The notes under the pieces are model-generated. The model worked only from the letters and a program-made list of their open reading frames with translations, made no database searches and was not told where the DNA came from. Made by a program: the position numbers and the translations under genes. From positions 8,399,003 to 8,463,002 of the forward strand of contig JAJEKV010000006.1 in NCBI GenBank assembly GCA_021234155.1: DNA of 64,000 nt. Reading direction: 5' to 3'. Position 1 is the stretch's first letter; each line of letters opens with the position of its first letter. This stretch comes from Isoetes taiwanensis. Taxonomy: Eukaryota > Streptophyta > Lycopodiopsida > Isoetales > Isoetaceae. Positions 32,286 through 44,353 of this stretch are shown here, piece by piece.

Positions 32286-32680
32286 CACTACAAGAGAATG
32301 ACTACTAATAGTCAAAAAATTCGTCAAAGGGTTCAAACCTATTGGCTAAATGTATATCTGACTGAATAACTGACTATTACACTGACTAAAATGTTGACGT
32401 TTGAATCTGACGAAAAATATGACTAAAGAGCTGACGTGTAGCTGTCTGTCGAATCATACGTATACTACATGACTAATAAGGTGCCTAAGAAGGTGATTAA
32501 TAAGTTGACGAGAATTCTGACTAATTGGGTCTGACGGTTTGACTGACGCATAATCTGACTAAATATCCGACTCACTGTCTAATTAAATGCCTGAGTAATA
32601 TGCTGACCAAAACACTAACTAATAAGTTGTCTAAAGTTCTGACTAATTCTTTGATAAAAATGTTGACTATCTTCTTATAT
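32286..32680 (+). mobile_element. CACTA-like terminus with subterminal repeats
   Basis: Begins CACTACAAGAGAATGAC, the usual start of plant CACTA (En/Spm) elements. It is followed by about 370 bp packed with degenerate TGACTAA / CTGACGA / GACTAATAAG units about every 12-20 bp in both orientations. Such subterminal arrays are transposase binding sites in CACTA elements. No matching TAGTG terminus was found to the right and no transposase is visible, so this is a lone or deleted end. Confidence 0.6.
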
Positions 32681-33107
32681 TCGTCAGAACACTAGTTGTA
32701 TATGATGTATTAAAGAATCTAGAATTTTTCCTTTGATCTCTATAACTCCATTGCAAGGGGGAAATATATAGAGGTTGATAGTAATTATTTGTGTTTGTTT
32801 AGGTGTTGTTTACTATAGATTTTTTCTCTATCATGTAACTTTAGACTTGAAAGCAATCAAGTATATCATATCCAAGGGAACATACTCTGAGTGACCGAAA
32901 TAGGAAGAAGATATATGTGCCTTGCTCCCAACAAGGTCTAGAAGCATATACGTATGATAGTAGCCAAATAGAATGGAATTCAGGCATCAGTACCTAATCT
33001 TAGCACACAGCTCAAATGTAACAGTAGCTGAGCAGACCATATCCAGTTCACACCAGGTGTGAAAAGGCACTCTATTTTGAAGGGTTAGTGCTTTCCTAGT
33101 TTCTTAT

Positions 33108-33176
33108 AGTCACACAAACCATTTAACACACAACTACCATTAACATTATTAACATAAACCATTGCATTTGACACAT
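33108..33176. repeat. 69 bp inverted repeat, left arm
   Basis: The sequence starting AGTCACACAAACCATTTAAC is the reverse complement of 38108-38175 with two or three differences. The 5.07 kb between them includes a Helitron 3' end and a MITE that abuts the right arm. Confidence 0.9.
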
Positions 33177-36100
33177 CCTATTGTTTAAGTTTGGTTTTTC
33201 CAGGGTTTCGGAAACTTTTTTTTTTTTTTTTCCAGATTAATTTCCTAAGGTTTTGAAGCTTTTAACTGCCTGAAATTTTTTCAGGTAATCCATAAATCGG
33301 GTTTGTGGCTTCTGCTATAATTTCCAAATTCTGGATTTCGAGGTTGCTATATCCATTCCGAGCCTGTAGCGGATGCGTTATCCCTTCCTGCAGCTGTCGA
33401 CGGATGCATGCTGGCCAATTGGATTGGCATGCATTTATATTTCTAAGCCTTTGTGTTTATTAATTTGGCAATTTAGGTTTCTTCGTCAAAAGAGTGGATA
33501 AAAGGGTATATGCGAACTTGCGCCGACATTTTTTTGAGCTTCATCAAATATTGATGGATGCCCTGAGGTGATTGCTTGGATTTGATCATCGGTTTTCTCT
33601 GCTATGATAGACTATCGGAACAGAAGATTGTTGTTATTCATCTAACTACGGAGGTTTTTGGCTTTGTTGATATGTTTGATCCATCTTTCATTATTGCAGG
33701 TGTTTCATATTCAAGGACCTGATTTTGGTACGTTGCATAGAGCTCCGTGGATTTAGAGAGTCAGCCTTTCCAATCATCAAATTGGTCACTAGAAGTGCTA
33801 TTTGGTCTTCAAATCATGAATCCCGAGTTCTATTTTTGTTGCATCCTCCAAGCCAAGTCCTTGATACCTGGAGATTCAGAGGTGAGGCTTTGATTTTTAA
33901 TAGGATCAGATTCAAATCGTAAGAACATCTCTTAGTAATCAAGATTTTTGAAGCTTTTGTTTATGCCGCAGTAAGGGAAGATGGCTCTGCTTGCAGATAT
34001 ATTGGAGCGGCACATAGTGATGGCAAAAAGCATTTAGCACTCCAGCCTAGACTGTGTTGAATCTAGGCATTTGTTGTGTTTGTTATGAATGCAACATTTT
34101 GTGTTATGTGCCCAAAGGTAAAATATAATGCTTCTTTTACATATTCTGGATTTTATTTATGCAAATGAATGAAATGATGAATAATGCCATGTGTATAGCT
34201 TCAAGGAATGGATCAGTTTTGAACAGGATACAGATCAATATTTGATCCATGTAAGTGAAGTTCTTTAATGCATTTAATGCTTGAGTTGTTATTGTAGATA
34301 AGGGCCTGGACAATATAGATTTCTTATTTTAAGGTTACCTGTTTGGACATTGTAAGTTTCTTAGTTCTTGAGTCGAATTCACGGAAGTGCTGAAGTTGCT
34401 GATGTATATTTGAAGAGAGGAAAGAGTATGAACAACCCTGACAATCAGGTGATCCATCTATACACAAATGATTCATGGAATTTTTAAAATATGACCGCTT
34501 ACTTTAGTACGCACCATTTTTGTGCTCTTTATGAACAGGTGTTGGACTATAGTCAAAAGAATTATGTCGAGAAGGACATGTATCCCCAAGGGCATTCTGA
34601 AGAACTTTTACTAGCCTAACAGATGTTTTAAGGATGGATCATCCCTGTCCTTTCCATTCGAAAAGCTTTTGCTAGCTTCAAAGATGTAAGGAGATATGTC
34701 CTTCCCATTTATGGTTCATCAACCAGGTATGCTTATTCTTTACAATTGCTCTGACACTTTGAGTCCAGTTTTGGTCCTGATTAGTCTTTGTTCTCAAGCA
34801 ATCGTGATTGCTATATATTATGTCCTTATAATGTCAGATTAGAAAGATGCATGCTACAGTAGATACATTTAAGAGGGTGGGTTAGGACATCCATTGCCAT
34901 GTGTATATACTGCACGATGCTATTGTGTTCTTCTTCAAGATAGAACATTCTGTTATTGAGGTGAGAGGCATTGGTGTAATGTACATGTATCTTGAAAATG
35001 TTGCCCAACCAAACTATCTTAAAGCCGGGTGGACCCTGAGTTGCAAGTTGTTACAGCTCCAATTCAAACTTTGTTTTGCTTATTATGGCTGGGTGAATGA
35101 AAATTCTTTGTAATATTCAACTGCATTGCCTTTAGTGTAGATGATGAATTCATTTGATTTAGACACGCATTGATGTCTACATTGCTCTAAGATGCGCAAA
35201 GCGCATGGAAATTTGTTGTATTTGCGCATGGAAATTTGTTGTTACGGGCCCATTGACATTGAATATTTTACCTGTTCATATTTCCATGCAATCTGGGTTT
35301 TCTTAGGAAAATAAGGTGAATCACGGAGGGTTAAAGGGCTGACATTTAAAGAATGTTGAAGAAATGGACGCCTGAAAGGTCAGTCTGCTTGCATTTCTGT
35401 ATTTCTATTTCAACAATGTTAATAAATACGATCGCCTTAATACTAGGTTCTTTACAATTGCATAGATGTTGTCAATGGCATGATCTAATAAAGGTATATT
35501 TGTAATGCACGTGATGCTTTCTTCATTTCAAAAACTGACCATTCTAGCTTTCGGTCATGTTTCACTCTTATATTCTTTCAAGTACATGCATTATTTGTGG
35601 TTTGCCGCGACACGTTATTCACGAATAATTTCTGTGACAGAGTGAAGTCGATTCCATTCAACAATGGAAGTTAATATATTGACATTGAATATAAGTAGGC
35701 AGTATTTCTTCTCGAATATATGGACATAGAATATGCATCTCCAAGATTTATAGAGCTGAGCAAAATGATGTGCAGATGGGTTAATACGTAGACCACGAAT
35801 ATGGCACATGCTTTCAAACTAGCTGGGGTAAACCCTTAGGATCTAGATACTGCTACATTTCTGTAGCTTTTTCAGTTTCATAGCTTTGTGTGCATGCTTA
35901 ATCCCATATCTGAGGTTTTGATTTTGTGGGCAGTGTCAAGTGATGAATATAAACCAGAACAATCATTCCAAATGGTAGTTGCACCACTAAATGTAAGTTG
36001 TTCAGGAAAATTTTTGCATCATTGAGGATTTAATAATCATTGTTCACTCCCTCATAGATTATGCATTATCAACGGTGGCAGTAATATTGTTTGCAATGTT

Positions 36101-37742
36101 GTAACTAGATTCTCATTTTTGTTTTGTAGCAAACAAGGCTGTGGATGAACCATCAAGCATTGCTCAGCCTACTAAGGAAAGCTCGATTCACCAAAAATAT
36201 CAGCGCACTGATTATAATAGTTTCTATGCATTAGCGTGGACTCTCTGATCAGAGCAACATTGTCTTTGACAATATAAAGTTGTGGTAAGACATTCTCATC
36301 TGCTGGATAGACATTTTTATATGCCAATTCGGGTATTGATATTTGATATGCAGCATGTTTGAGATTCAATCGGATGCAAATGGGTGCTACGAAGCTGGAC
36401 TATGCTGGACTATGATAATTTACTGGTGATCATCATAGGATTGGACCGTTACCTTAAAAAACCTAATGGTATTCATTACAGCGGAATATCCAAGTTCTCT
36501 TCAGGTATAATACTCCTATCCTAGCGTATGGTGTCTTTAAGAACTTCTGACAGAAATAACTTTTTAGTTTAAAGCCACCACAATGTCTTAAAAATTCTAT
36601 TGCAGACAATTAGTGCATCTTTTTATTGCTGAACTATTTTGTAATTTTTCTGATTGTACAAAGGAACTAACAACATCCTCAAAAATACTAAGACCAAGTT
36701 CATCATTGATTATGCTTGGGATGACTTGAGCTTGCCCCATAGGCTACAAATGCAGGTAGGCCGCGGGCAATATATCTCTATGTCATTTTCTGTTTTAAAG
36801 CCTTTGCTGTGTTTTTTCACTTTTCAACGTTTGTATTCTAAGTGACTACCCTCTTCTGAAGCAGGAACACAAGTGAAGGAGAACTAGAGTGATTTTTGTT
36901 GCTAATGTATTTTGAGAAATGGTTGTGGACTATGCAGAGTTTACCTTAGTTGCATCGACCTTTTTTCCTTGAATAATGGTAATCTTAGGATAACATATGT
37001 ATCTTGAAAATACGGGGAGCAATGGGCTCCATGAATGGTGTACACATTAGCCCAGTCACCTTCCTTCCATGGAATGGAATTGTATTACATCTTCAGCTAC
37101 GACTCGGTATTGAATAAGAAAAAAAAAATGTTGGGAGAGTAATAATGCTATCCAACCGTTTAAAAACATATGCACTTGCACTTAATGCAAAATAATAAGG
37201 TTGCAACCATTTAAGTTTGTAATATTTATGATATTTAGGTTGTATATGTTTCATATAAATTGTATAATCATAAGATCAAACATTCACAGGAGTAGCATAA
37301 CTTGAAATGAGCATAGTCTTGCAACTCTTTATATTTTCTGTCAATAATCGTAAGATCAAACATCCAAAGATTACCATAATGTCAAATATCGTAAGATTAG
37401 CCTAATTTAAAAAGACATACTCTTGCAACTCTTTATGATCTCATCAGTTACATGACTCTTTGTGCCTACATAATTGTTTACCTTTGCCCTTATAGTTGGT
37501 AGTTTTAACTTCATACACTCATTACCATTATACTTTTGTTACATAATATATACATACCATGATATCTTCGTTATGTAACAATTAAAAGGGACTTACATCA
37601 AGCACACTACACAAACATGCCTTTGTGCCATTGTACCTTTACATGATGGTCATTTTCATACCATAATGACAATGCTCTTTCAAAAATAGCATTGTATAGA
37701 TGTCTATAACTTCATACATACCTACAACAAAATTGTATTTAT
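33177..37742 (+). other. gene-like but unrecognised 4.6 kb region
   Basis: Plus-strand sequence with several intron-like borders. One example is an open piece near 35938-35990 (DEYKPEQSFQMVVAPLN) ending at GTAAGT; another near 36130-36230 (ANKAVDEPSSIAQPTKESSI) follows TTTTGTAG. A T18 run lies at about 33215. No domain was recognised and stops interrupt each piece, so it may be captured or decayed gene sequence inside a Helitron that ends at 37771. Confidence 0.35.
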
Positions 37743-37772
37743 GCGCGGCAACGCCGGGCACCCGTTACTAGT
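37743..37772 (+). mobile_element. Helitron 3' terminus, plus orientation
   Basis: GCGCGGCAACGCCGGGC (37743-37759) forms a 7 bp stem with one mismatch and an AAC loop. It is followed after 8 bases by CTAG at 37768-37771 and then T. A hairpin followed by CTRR and a host T is the standard Helitron 3' end. The same hairpin design (loop AAC, then GGGCAC) is at 39494-39510 in the opposite orientation. The 5' end of this element was not identified. Confidence 0.65.
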
Positions 37773-38108
37773 TTAAATTAAAATCCCTCTTAAACCCCCT
37801 TTGGTTTGGGTGCATATTCACACGGGGGGTTACTCCGGGCAACGAGAGCTGTCGGATGGGCATATTTGCCATTTATTCCAAGATCTGGACCGTACATAGC
37901 GATCCTCGTTTGTGGGGTATGCATGTACAAGTTTTTGTATACTGTATATTAAGGTTTGCAAAATACTATAAGGTTTGAGAGAATGTACTTAATGGTGTTA
38001 ATTTTGTACATGTATTGTAAATTTTTTGGGGCTCTTCTTTGCCCCACGTAACCCCCCCGTGTGAATATGCACCCAAACCAAAGGGGTTTAAGGGGATTTT
38101 AATTTAAA
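37772..38108. mobile_element. 337 bp MITE with 62 bp terminal inverted repeats
   Basis: Left arm 37772-37833 starts TTTAAATTAAAATCCCTCTT; the right arm 38047-38108 is its reverse complement with a few differences. The arms share TTTGGTTTGGGTGCATATTC. The interior has no ORF. The target duplication cannot be separated from the A/T-rich palindromic ends (TTTAAA), so the superfamily is open. It begins exactly at the Helitron end and stops exactly at the 68 bp inverted repeat. Confidence 0.85.
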
Positions 38109-38175
38109 TGTGTCAAATGCAATGGTTTATGTTAATAATGTTAATGGTAGTTGTGTGTTAATGGTTTGTGTTAAC
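38108..38175. repeat. 68 bp inverted repeat, right arm
   Basis: Partner of 33108-33176. Outside it lies AAAAAATTTTTT and then a perfect 6 bp hairpin. Confidence 0.9.
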
Positions 38176-38188
38176 TAAAAAATTTTTT

Positions 38189-38203
38189 GGCCCCTTCGGG
38201 GCC
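38189..38203. repeat. GC-rich hairpin GGCCCC-TTC-GGGGCC
   Basis: A perfect 6 bp stem with a 3 nt loop next to AAAAAATTTTTT. On the minus strand the hairpin is followed by TTTTTTAGT, which resembles but does not match a Helitron 3' end (TTAG instead of CTAG). Confidence 0.6.
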
Positions 38204-38419
38204 TTAAGGATGGTGTAGGGTTGCATGAAGTTTCCTTAGTGCATGTAATATTGTGCATATAATATCTGTGCATGGAGATTCCTTAGTGCATATGAATCAT
38301 AATAGAAAATGGTAGTAGAACAAGCCATTACATTCGAAGTCCTAATATTAAGTGTGACATAATACCATAATAGATAATAGACTCTGAAATCTAAAACGTG
38401 ATTACTCTCTGCAATGGCT

Positions 38420-39401
38420 TCATGGACCACTGTTAAAGAAAGAGAAATTACCATGAGGCCAGAAAAGGGGCCAGTTCAAGCCATCTGTTAGAGCTGCCAG
38501 ATTGGCACATGCATCCAAAGCAGTCGCATAAGTGTATTTATCTGGTTTCACCCCTTCAGCATTCATTTGATTGAAAAACTCCAAAGCCTTCTTATTATTT
38601 CCATTCTGCACATATGCTCCAAGCATACTTGTCCAGGAGATAACATCACGGTAATGCATTTCATCAAACAATTGTGTTGCATTCTTAACATCTCCACAAT
38701 AAGCATATCATAGCAGCACAAGCGTCAAGAGCACTCACATAAGTGACTTTATCAGGGACTATACCCTCCAGCTGCATTTGCCTAAAAAATTCAAGTGCTT
38801 GATTCTCATGTCCATTCTGTGTACATGCTGCAATTATGGAGTTCCATGACACTAGATCATGCAGAGGCATTTTATGAAAAATATTCCGGGCCTATTGGAT
38901 GCTCCCTTGCTGGGCAAATGCTGCTAACATTGAATTCCAGGAGACTACATCACGATGGGGCATCTTTTCAAATACCATTTTAGCACCATCTAGGCTTCCA
39001 AGCCTTACATAGACCCTAAGCATAAGGTTCCAGGAGAATACATTGGGTTCCTGAATAGACTCAAATACTGCCTGAGCATCCTTCAAAGCTCCACATCTAC
39101 CATACATTTCTACAAGAAGGTTTCCCAAAAACCTAACTTTTCCATATCCATACTTATCAATATCCTTCTGAACCCTTCTGCCTCCTTCCAAATCCTTAGT
39201 GTTACCACAATGCCGGATGATAGAAGCAAAATCCATGCAATGCAATCTATAGACGCGTGTTTTCCCTGAATCAAAAGCTTGAAATGTGATAGTCTTACCA
39301 GTAGAAGCTGTTCTGCAAGCGCTAAAGAAACTTCGGCCCAAAACGATTGTTTTACCCCTCGAAACCTGGAAACACTGATCGTTTAAGTCCGGCCATTCCA
39401 A
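38420..39401 (-). pseudogene. PPR protein, N-terminal half, broken
   Basis: From the ATG at 39401, 169 codons give a leader (GKTRVYRLHCMDFASIIRHC) and PPR motifs (RFLGNLLVEMYGRCGALKDA, NVFSWNLMLRVYVRLGS, HRDVVSWNSMLAAFAQQGS). An in-frame TAG at 38892 is followed in the same frame by HDLVSWNSIIAACTQNGHEN and GIVPDKVTYVSALDACAAM. A deletion/frameshift near 38690 is followed by RDVISWTSMLGAYVQNGNNK and GVKPDKYTYATALDACANLA. Motif order P-L-S is normal. The sequence ends abruptly near 38460. It is a pseudogene unless the TAG and the shift are sequence errors. Confidence 0.85.
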
Positions 39402-39482
39402 GTTTCTTTCCTAAGCTTAAAGCTCTTAGGAGATGTCTTAGGGGCACTAAAAGCTCAACAAGCTTCCCACCATCAGGCTCTA

Positions 39483-39510
39483 CTAGAAAAAGTGCCCAGC
39501 GTTGCTGGGC
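39483..39510 (-). mobile_element. Helitron 3' hairpin and CTAG terminus
   Basis: Perfect 7 bp stem (39494-39500 with 39504-39510), loop GTT on the plus strand, then 7 bases and CTAG. This is the clearest Helitron terminus in the window. Confidence 0.8.
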
Positions 39511-42405
39511 TTTTCGTCAAGTGTAAGTTAAAAATTAATTGAAGGTAGTAGATTTAAGTTGAGAACATCTAAAGAGCAAAAAATATATAAGTACGATGTT
39601 TAGTGTCTCGGAAATGCGTCATTTGTAACATTCAAACTCAACCTTTTTCCTTCTTCCACTTTTTAGAGCTAATAAATTTAGCGACTATGCGTGACAAAGT
39701 ATATATAAAATGTGTATTTGAGATTCTAGGATTGTATTCCTTGTTGTATTGCAATGAATGCTTAATTTTAATGCAAGGTCTTGTGAAAGCAAGTTCGACG
39801 ATGTTGGGCAAAGAATAGAAGAGAAATTTTCTATTTATTAACCCCTTTACCATTCTCAAATATCAAAATAGTTGTATAACACGCCAAAAAGCAAATATTT
39901 TGTAATACATCCTACATTTAAAAGAAGTTAACATAATTAATTGAAGTGCTTAAACAGAAGAAATATATTACTTCATGAGCGCAAGTAATCCTTCACAATA
40001 ATTATATTCAACTGGAATGTTCTAAATATGTTGCAGCACAAAAACAAGGCAAATTTTTGGTGTACTCCTTCACAGTAATAGTAATATGTTGAGTCAAACT
40101 AAAATATATTGCAGCACAAAACTTGGCATTTGTTTGGCATGAAGAAATCTCAATTTAAGGACAATACAATATTTAATCACATCAATGATGGTATTAGCTA
40201 AATCTGCATAACGCAAAAGATTATTTTCATTCACTATGCTCACCTTGCCTTCACAATGGCCCGAATACATAATTTCCATATTAAGAGCAACTTGAGGAAC
40301 TTTTTTAACTGGTCAAATCCAATAATGCTCAGAAATATGCTTTCCGCATGCCATCTCGGTTTTGATATGAATATTCATCATATTGGTTTCCATGTGAGTC
40401 AGATGTTAAGTATTCTTTAGCGATAGAAGATGCATCATATTTTATCACTGCATAGCTTTATGACTTGATCTATAAGGATATACATAGAATCATAAGGTTT
40501 GAAGGAGAACCCAAGTTGTAATTTTTCAAAACAATATTCTAGAGAAGGTATACATCCTAGAATATACATAGAGAGGGTATACATCCTAGAATGTGTCAAA
40601 TTGTTACTTTTAGAACCAAATACATAAGCAGAGATGCAGATTTTGGTTCAGAGCAAAGCAAATGCAACCTGACATAGACAAGAACTGCAAGAAAATCTGA
40701 GAGGCTTGAAGAGCGAAAAAAACATGAAGTTGACGGCTTCATGATTAGTAGAGCTTGTCTGGGAGACTGGTTATGCTTTCACCAAGCACATAATCGTTAA
40801 CATTAAATTCAGAACACATAATAAAACATGTCTTTTGAAATAATAAAAGAAATGGTCTTACAACGTTTTTATCTTTGCTATCTAACATAGCTAATGACCT
40901 TGCTTCTACTCGTCTCCCAGCATTCCAGACTCCATTGCAGCTCTTATCTCTTCTCTTGCAACTCTTATCTCTTCTCTGCCAGATTCCATTGAAGTTTTGC
41001 ATAACAAAATTTGGAGGTGGAAAAGTTGCAACCCAGAATATATTTGATGGATCATGAACTCATAAGAGTATTTTCTTTTCCAATCCGGTTACTTGTCATT
41101 TCAAGCAATTTGAAAGCCTTGTAGAAGCCATAAAGAATAAGAGATAATGTTAAGAATTTAATGAGTGCTGAAACAATAAGTAATATATGGAGTCAAATCA
41201 GGACAAGAATTTAAAAGAAAAGCAATCATAGAAACAACATAAAATGCTTCTAAACAACATAAAATGCTTCTAGTACAATATAAGTGGCCAAAATGCATTG
41301 TGTGATAAGTTCACAAACTTAATCAAAAAGCAAGCTACAAAAATTTGGTGAAATGAAGCAAATCTGAACACCGCCTCTAATTCGAGACAAGAAAATAAGT
41401 GCTACTATTTTGAGGCCACTGATCGTTAGTGGAACCTAATTTATACAAGACAAAAAAAGAGATTTCATCTATTACAAACAACCAAATATGGCTTTTATAC
41501 CACAGCATGTGTAGTTAGCTAACTTATGTCCAAGTCATTAGCTTGTCCACATCAAAGATATGTGTACATGCGACTAGCTTGTTCCCAAGTCAGCCTTGTC
41601 CACATCGGTTTGGTTACAATAGATGAGGCTGTTGCATTGTTTCTTCTTGATGTTTATGGTCCTTTGTTTAGATTGTAAAGGGTAACTTATTTTGTAGGCA
41701 TCATTTGGAGTAATCCTTGCGAGAAACATGTGTAGTAAGCAATACTTTCCTTAAGGTGAGAACTTAATGTTCATTATGCGGTTTAGGTTCTTTTTTTCCA
41801 TCTGTTTTAGCTGAGCATTACTTACCAATAACCAAGCCAATTGTCCGAACCTTAAGAAGTCGCATAGTGATTGGACAATAATGTGATAATAATATTCGTA
41901 CCCATCAAAATAAAGTGATGAAAGACATAAAGTGCATCTAAGCATCTTTTAGCAACTCGTGTTGGGTTGAAAATGCAGAATTTGCATATTAGTTCCATAA
42001 CGAATCCTACCAAGAACTCTTCAAACGAAAAATGTGGAATTCATTATGAAATGAAATATGATCAACAGAAAATTGAATGAAGGCCAAGAAATAAGCTCTG
42101 TTATGGATGTCTGCTAGGTAAGCATGTAAGATTACCGTTTCGTAAATATGGTAAACAGAAATTGATGCAGTAATCCAAGCATTATATACCATCAGCATAT
42201 GGTATCTTAAATGATGATGGGTCAGATTATCACCACGTGAGTGTGCATTAAAGAACCATATATTCCTGTGAGCAATGATATTAGACACACTCCAAGTTTG
42301 CTCTATGTTCAAACACAAAGCCTTTTTCCATTAATTATCTTATGAACATGGCAACGCTCTTTTCCCAGTATTAAATTTCACATGCCATCTTTTATAACTG
42401 AAGTT
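39511..42405. other. 2.9 kb without a supportable gene
   Basis: A/T-rich sequence with short frames only. Small local duplications are visible (CTCTTATCTCTTCTCT near 40935; AGGTATACATCCTAGAAT near 40545; AAACAACATAAAATGCTTCT near 41240). Interior of the proposed Helitron. Confidence 0.5.
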
Positions 42406-42409
42406 TAAG

Positions 42410-43080
42410 TCATGCATCTCAGGCAGTTACAGAAAAGTTTGAAGTAGAGCCAAGGAGTTTACATGGACCATGTAAAAGAGATGAGTTGTCAGATAGATTT
42501 GAGAAAATTAAAGACATTGAAAGTGCAAACGAAAACATTATGTCAGGAGCAGATGCAGATCATGATAAGGAGATTGTCAGTATTCAGGAGACCATGCAGA
42601 AAAAGGACAGTAAGAGACAAAGGGCACCAAGTTTGGTGCCGCGACATGTGGCAGAAGATACAATAGAAAATATTGTGAGTGGAAAGGTTGGAAAAGGGAG
42701 GCAGATCTGGTAAAATCAAAGGGAACAAAATCATCAATGAAGATAATCAAATCACTTATCATAAATCAAAAGGAAAGGCAGTGGATGAAGGGGATGCCGA
42801 GCATTTATCTGAAGTGCAAATGGCTCAACAACTTTTGGAGTGGTTTCCGGAAATGGAAAATGCTGGAATAGGTACTGTTATTTTCCGTAGGCTGTTTTCT
42901 AAAGTCTGGATTTTTACTGCACATGTTTTGTTTGTTAAATATGGAGATTGCAGGGGCATTATCAAATGCAATTGCTGTACATGTGAGACCATTTGTGGTT
43001 TTGTTTTGGTCACAAAGGAAGCTTGCAAGTGCGAAGAAGAAAGCTGATGTGATACATCAACATCTAGATGTTTTGGGCTA
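42410..43080 (+). pseudogene. two-exon host gene fragment, family not recognised
   Basis: Exon-like block 1 (about 42415-42873) reads RDELSDRFEKIKDIESANEN and, after a one-base shift near 42700, NKIINEDNQITYHKSKGKAV and QMAQQLLEWFPEMENAGIG before GTACTG. Block 2 starts after TTGCAG at about 42955 (ALSNAIAVHVRPFVVLFWSQ, then RKLASAKKKADVIHQHLDVL) and ends in TAA at 43080. GT-AG borders and protein-like composition support a real spliced gene end. I do not recognise the family. It lies opposite to the proposed Helitron strand. Confidence 0.45.
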
Positions 43081-43190
43081 ACTGTTGTTGAAACGTGGAT
43101 AGAGTAACATGAGGCAAACCAGATACTTATGCATGGCGGGATCTTAGAACATGGATGAATGTATTGCTAAGGCAAATGTGCCTAAACGAA

Positions 43191-44353
43191 GCAGGGGGTG
43201 CTGTAAAGGTGGTCCATGATATGAAATATTGGAATGCAAAAGTGGACGTGCATATGCTGGATGTAGAACAGAGTTACAAGCATGAACATATGAGCAACTT
43301 GATGCTAGAGCCTGTAGATGTCATCCTCCATAGCAAAATTGTTTTCTCTAGTCAATCTTCTGAAAAAGCTCACTCCACCATCTATATATAATATCTGGTA
43401 TAAAAAGACTATATTCTTTAATCGTCTTGAATATCCACACTCGAAATTTGCACATGGATAATTTGCACTCATCAGACTTGCAATGGGATTTGAAAACTGA
43501 CCTGAGAGTGTGAAGTCCAATCTGGAGATATTGAAGGATGCTGGAATGCTTGTATATGAGAAGAGGGCTGCTGATAATTTGCTGTGTGCATCATAGCTTG
43601 CTGCTCTAAGGAAAAAGGCGCAGCTGCATATGGAGCCTGTAATCTTGCTCTCATGTGTTCATTGGACCCGATTTGCTGCTGAGGAAAGTCACCTTAATAG
43701 AAATTTCCTGCAGGAGACCTCTGCCAGAGCTGCGGAGGTGACGGTGGAGCAGAAGAGGGATGTCCTTGCTCAACCTGAAGTGTAGGATATTGCCAACCTT
43801 CTGCATGCAGACTTTCATTATATAAATTCTCATGTGTTGCATAAGAAGTAGGACCTAACTGCCTAGGAGCCTGGCTCTGAACTGCAAATGACTGAGGATA
43901 GTGTGGTTTTGACCTTGCATGTCCAGTACTTTGATGTTGGACTGGGTTTAGCCTTGTATAAGGACTAATTTCACCCCTCTGATTTGGCATGCAAGGTTGA
44001 TTCAGTGTTCATGATTCCTCCCAATAAGGAAGGTGATTTCCTCGTGGCATTGTATGTACCCCAGCTTGTTCTGAATTATAGGCATTTTGTCCTGGAGGAG
44101 GTCAGGAGATCATGAGAATACTGTGTGCTTGATGTAGGAAATCTTACCACCTGAGACCAATCTGAAGCATACATCTGCTGCTGTAAAGGTGGTCCACGAT
44201 ATGAAATATTAGAATGCAAAAGTGGAGGTGCATATGCTGGATCTAGAACAGAGATAGAAACATGAACACATGAGCAGCTTGATGCTAGAGCCTGGAGATG
44301 TCATCCTCCATAGCAAGATTGTTTTTTTCCAGCCAATCTTCTGAAAAAGCTCA
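43191..44353. repeat. direct duplication of a ~180 bp block, 985 bp apart
   Basis: 43191-43373 and 44178-44353 match over the whole block (GCTGTAAAGGTGGTCC, ATATGAAATATT, AATGCAAAAGTGGA, CATATGCTGGAT, TGTCATCCTCCATAGCAA). Differences are scattered. The block lies inside exon-like sequence of the minus-strand gene described next. Confidence 0.9.
43472..44260 (-). pseudogene. proline/glutamine-rich protein, exon fragments
   Basis: Minus strand: a segment near 44250-44165 (APPLLHSNISYRGPPLQQQM) ends before GGTAAGATT. Then a 98-codon frame at 43694-43990 (EISPYTRLNPVQHQSTGHAR, EQGHPSSAPPSPPQLWQRSP) and a 60-codon frame at 43472-43654 (PFSLEQQAMMHTANYQQPSS, then HIQAFQHPSISPDWTSHSQV). The composition resembles disordered regions of plant transcription or chromatin regulators. 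Stops and shifts make it a remnant. Confidence 0.45.

Noticed and set aside
38172-38203. A third Helitron 3' end (hairpin then TTTTTTAGT on the minus strand)
   Set aside because: The terminal bases are TTAG and not CTRR, and the same hairpin plus A/T run can arise next to the inverted repeat without being a Helitron end.
28974-39401. DYW deaminase domain indicating RNA editing factors
   Set aside because: No HxE(x)nPCxxC or terminal DYW signature was found in any of the PPR fragments; only E-type motifs are visible at 28.8-29.0 kb.
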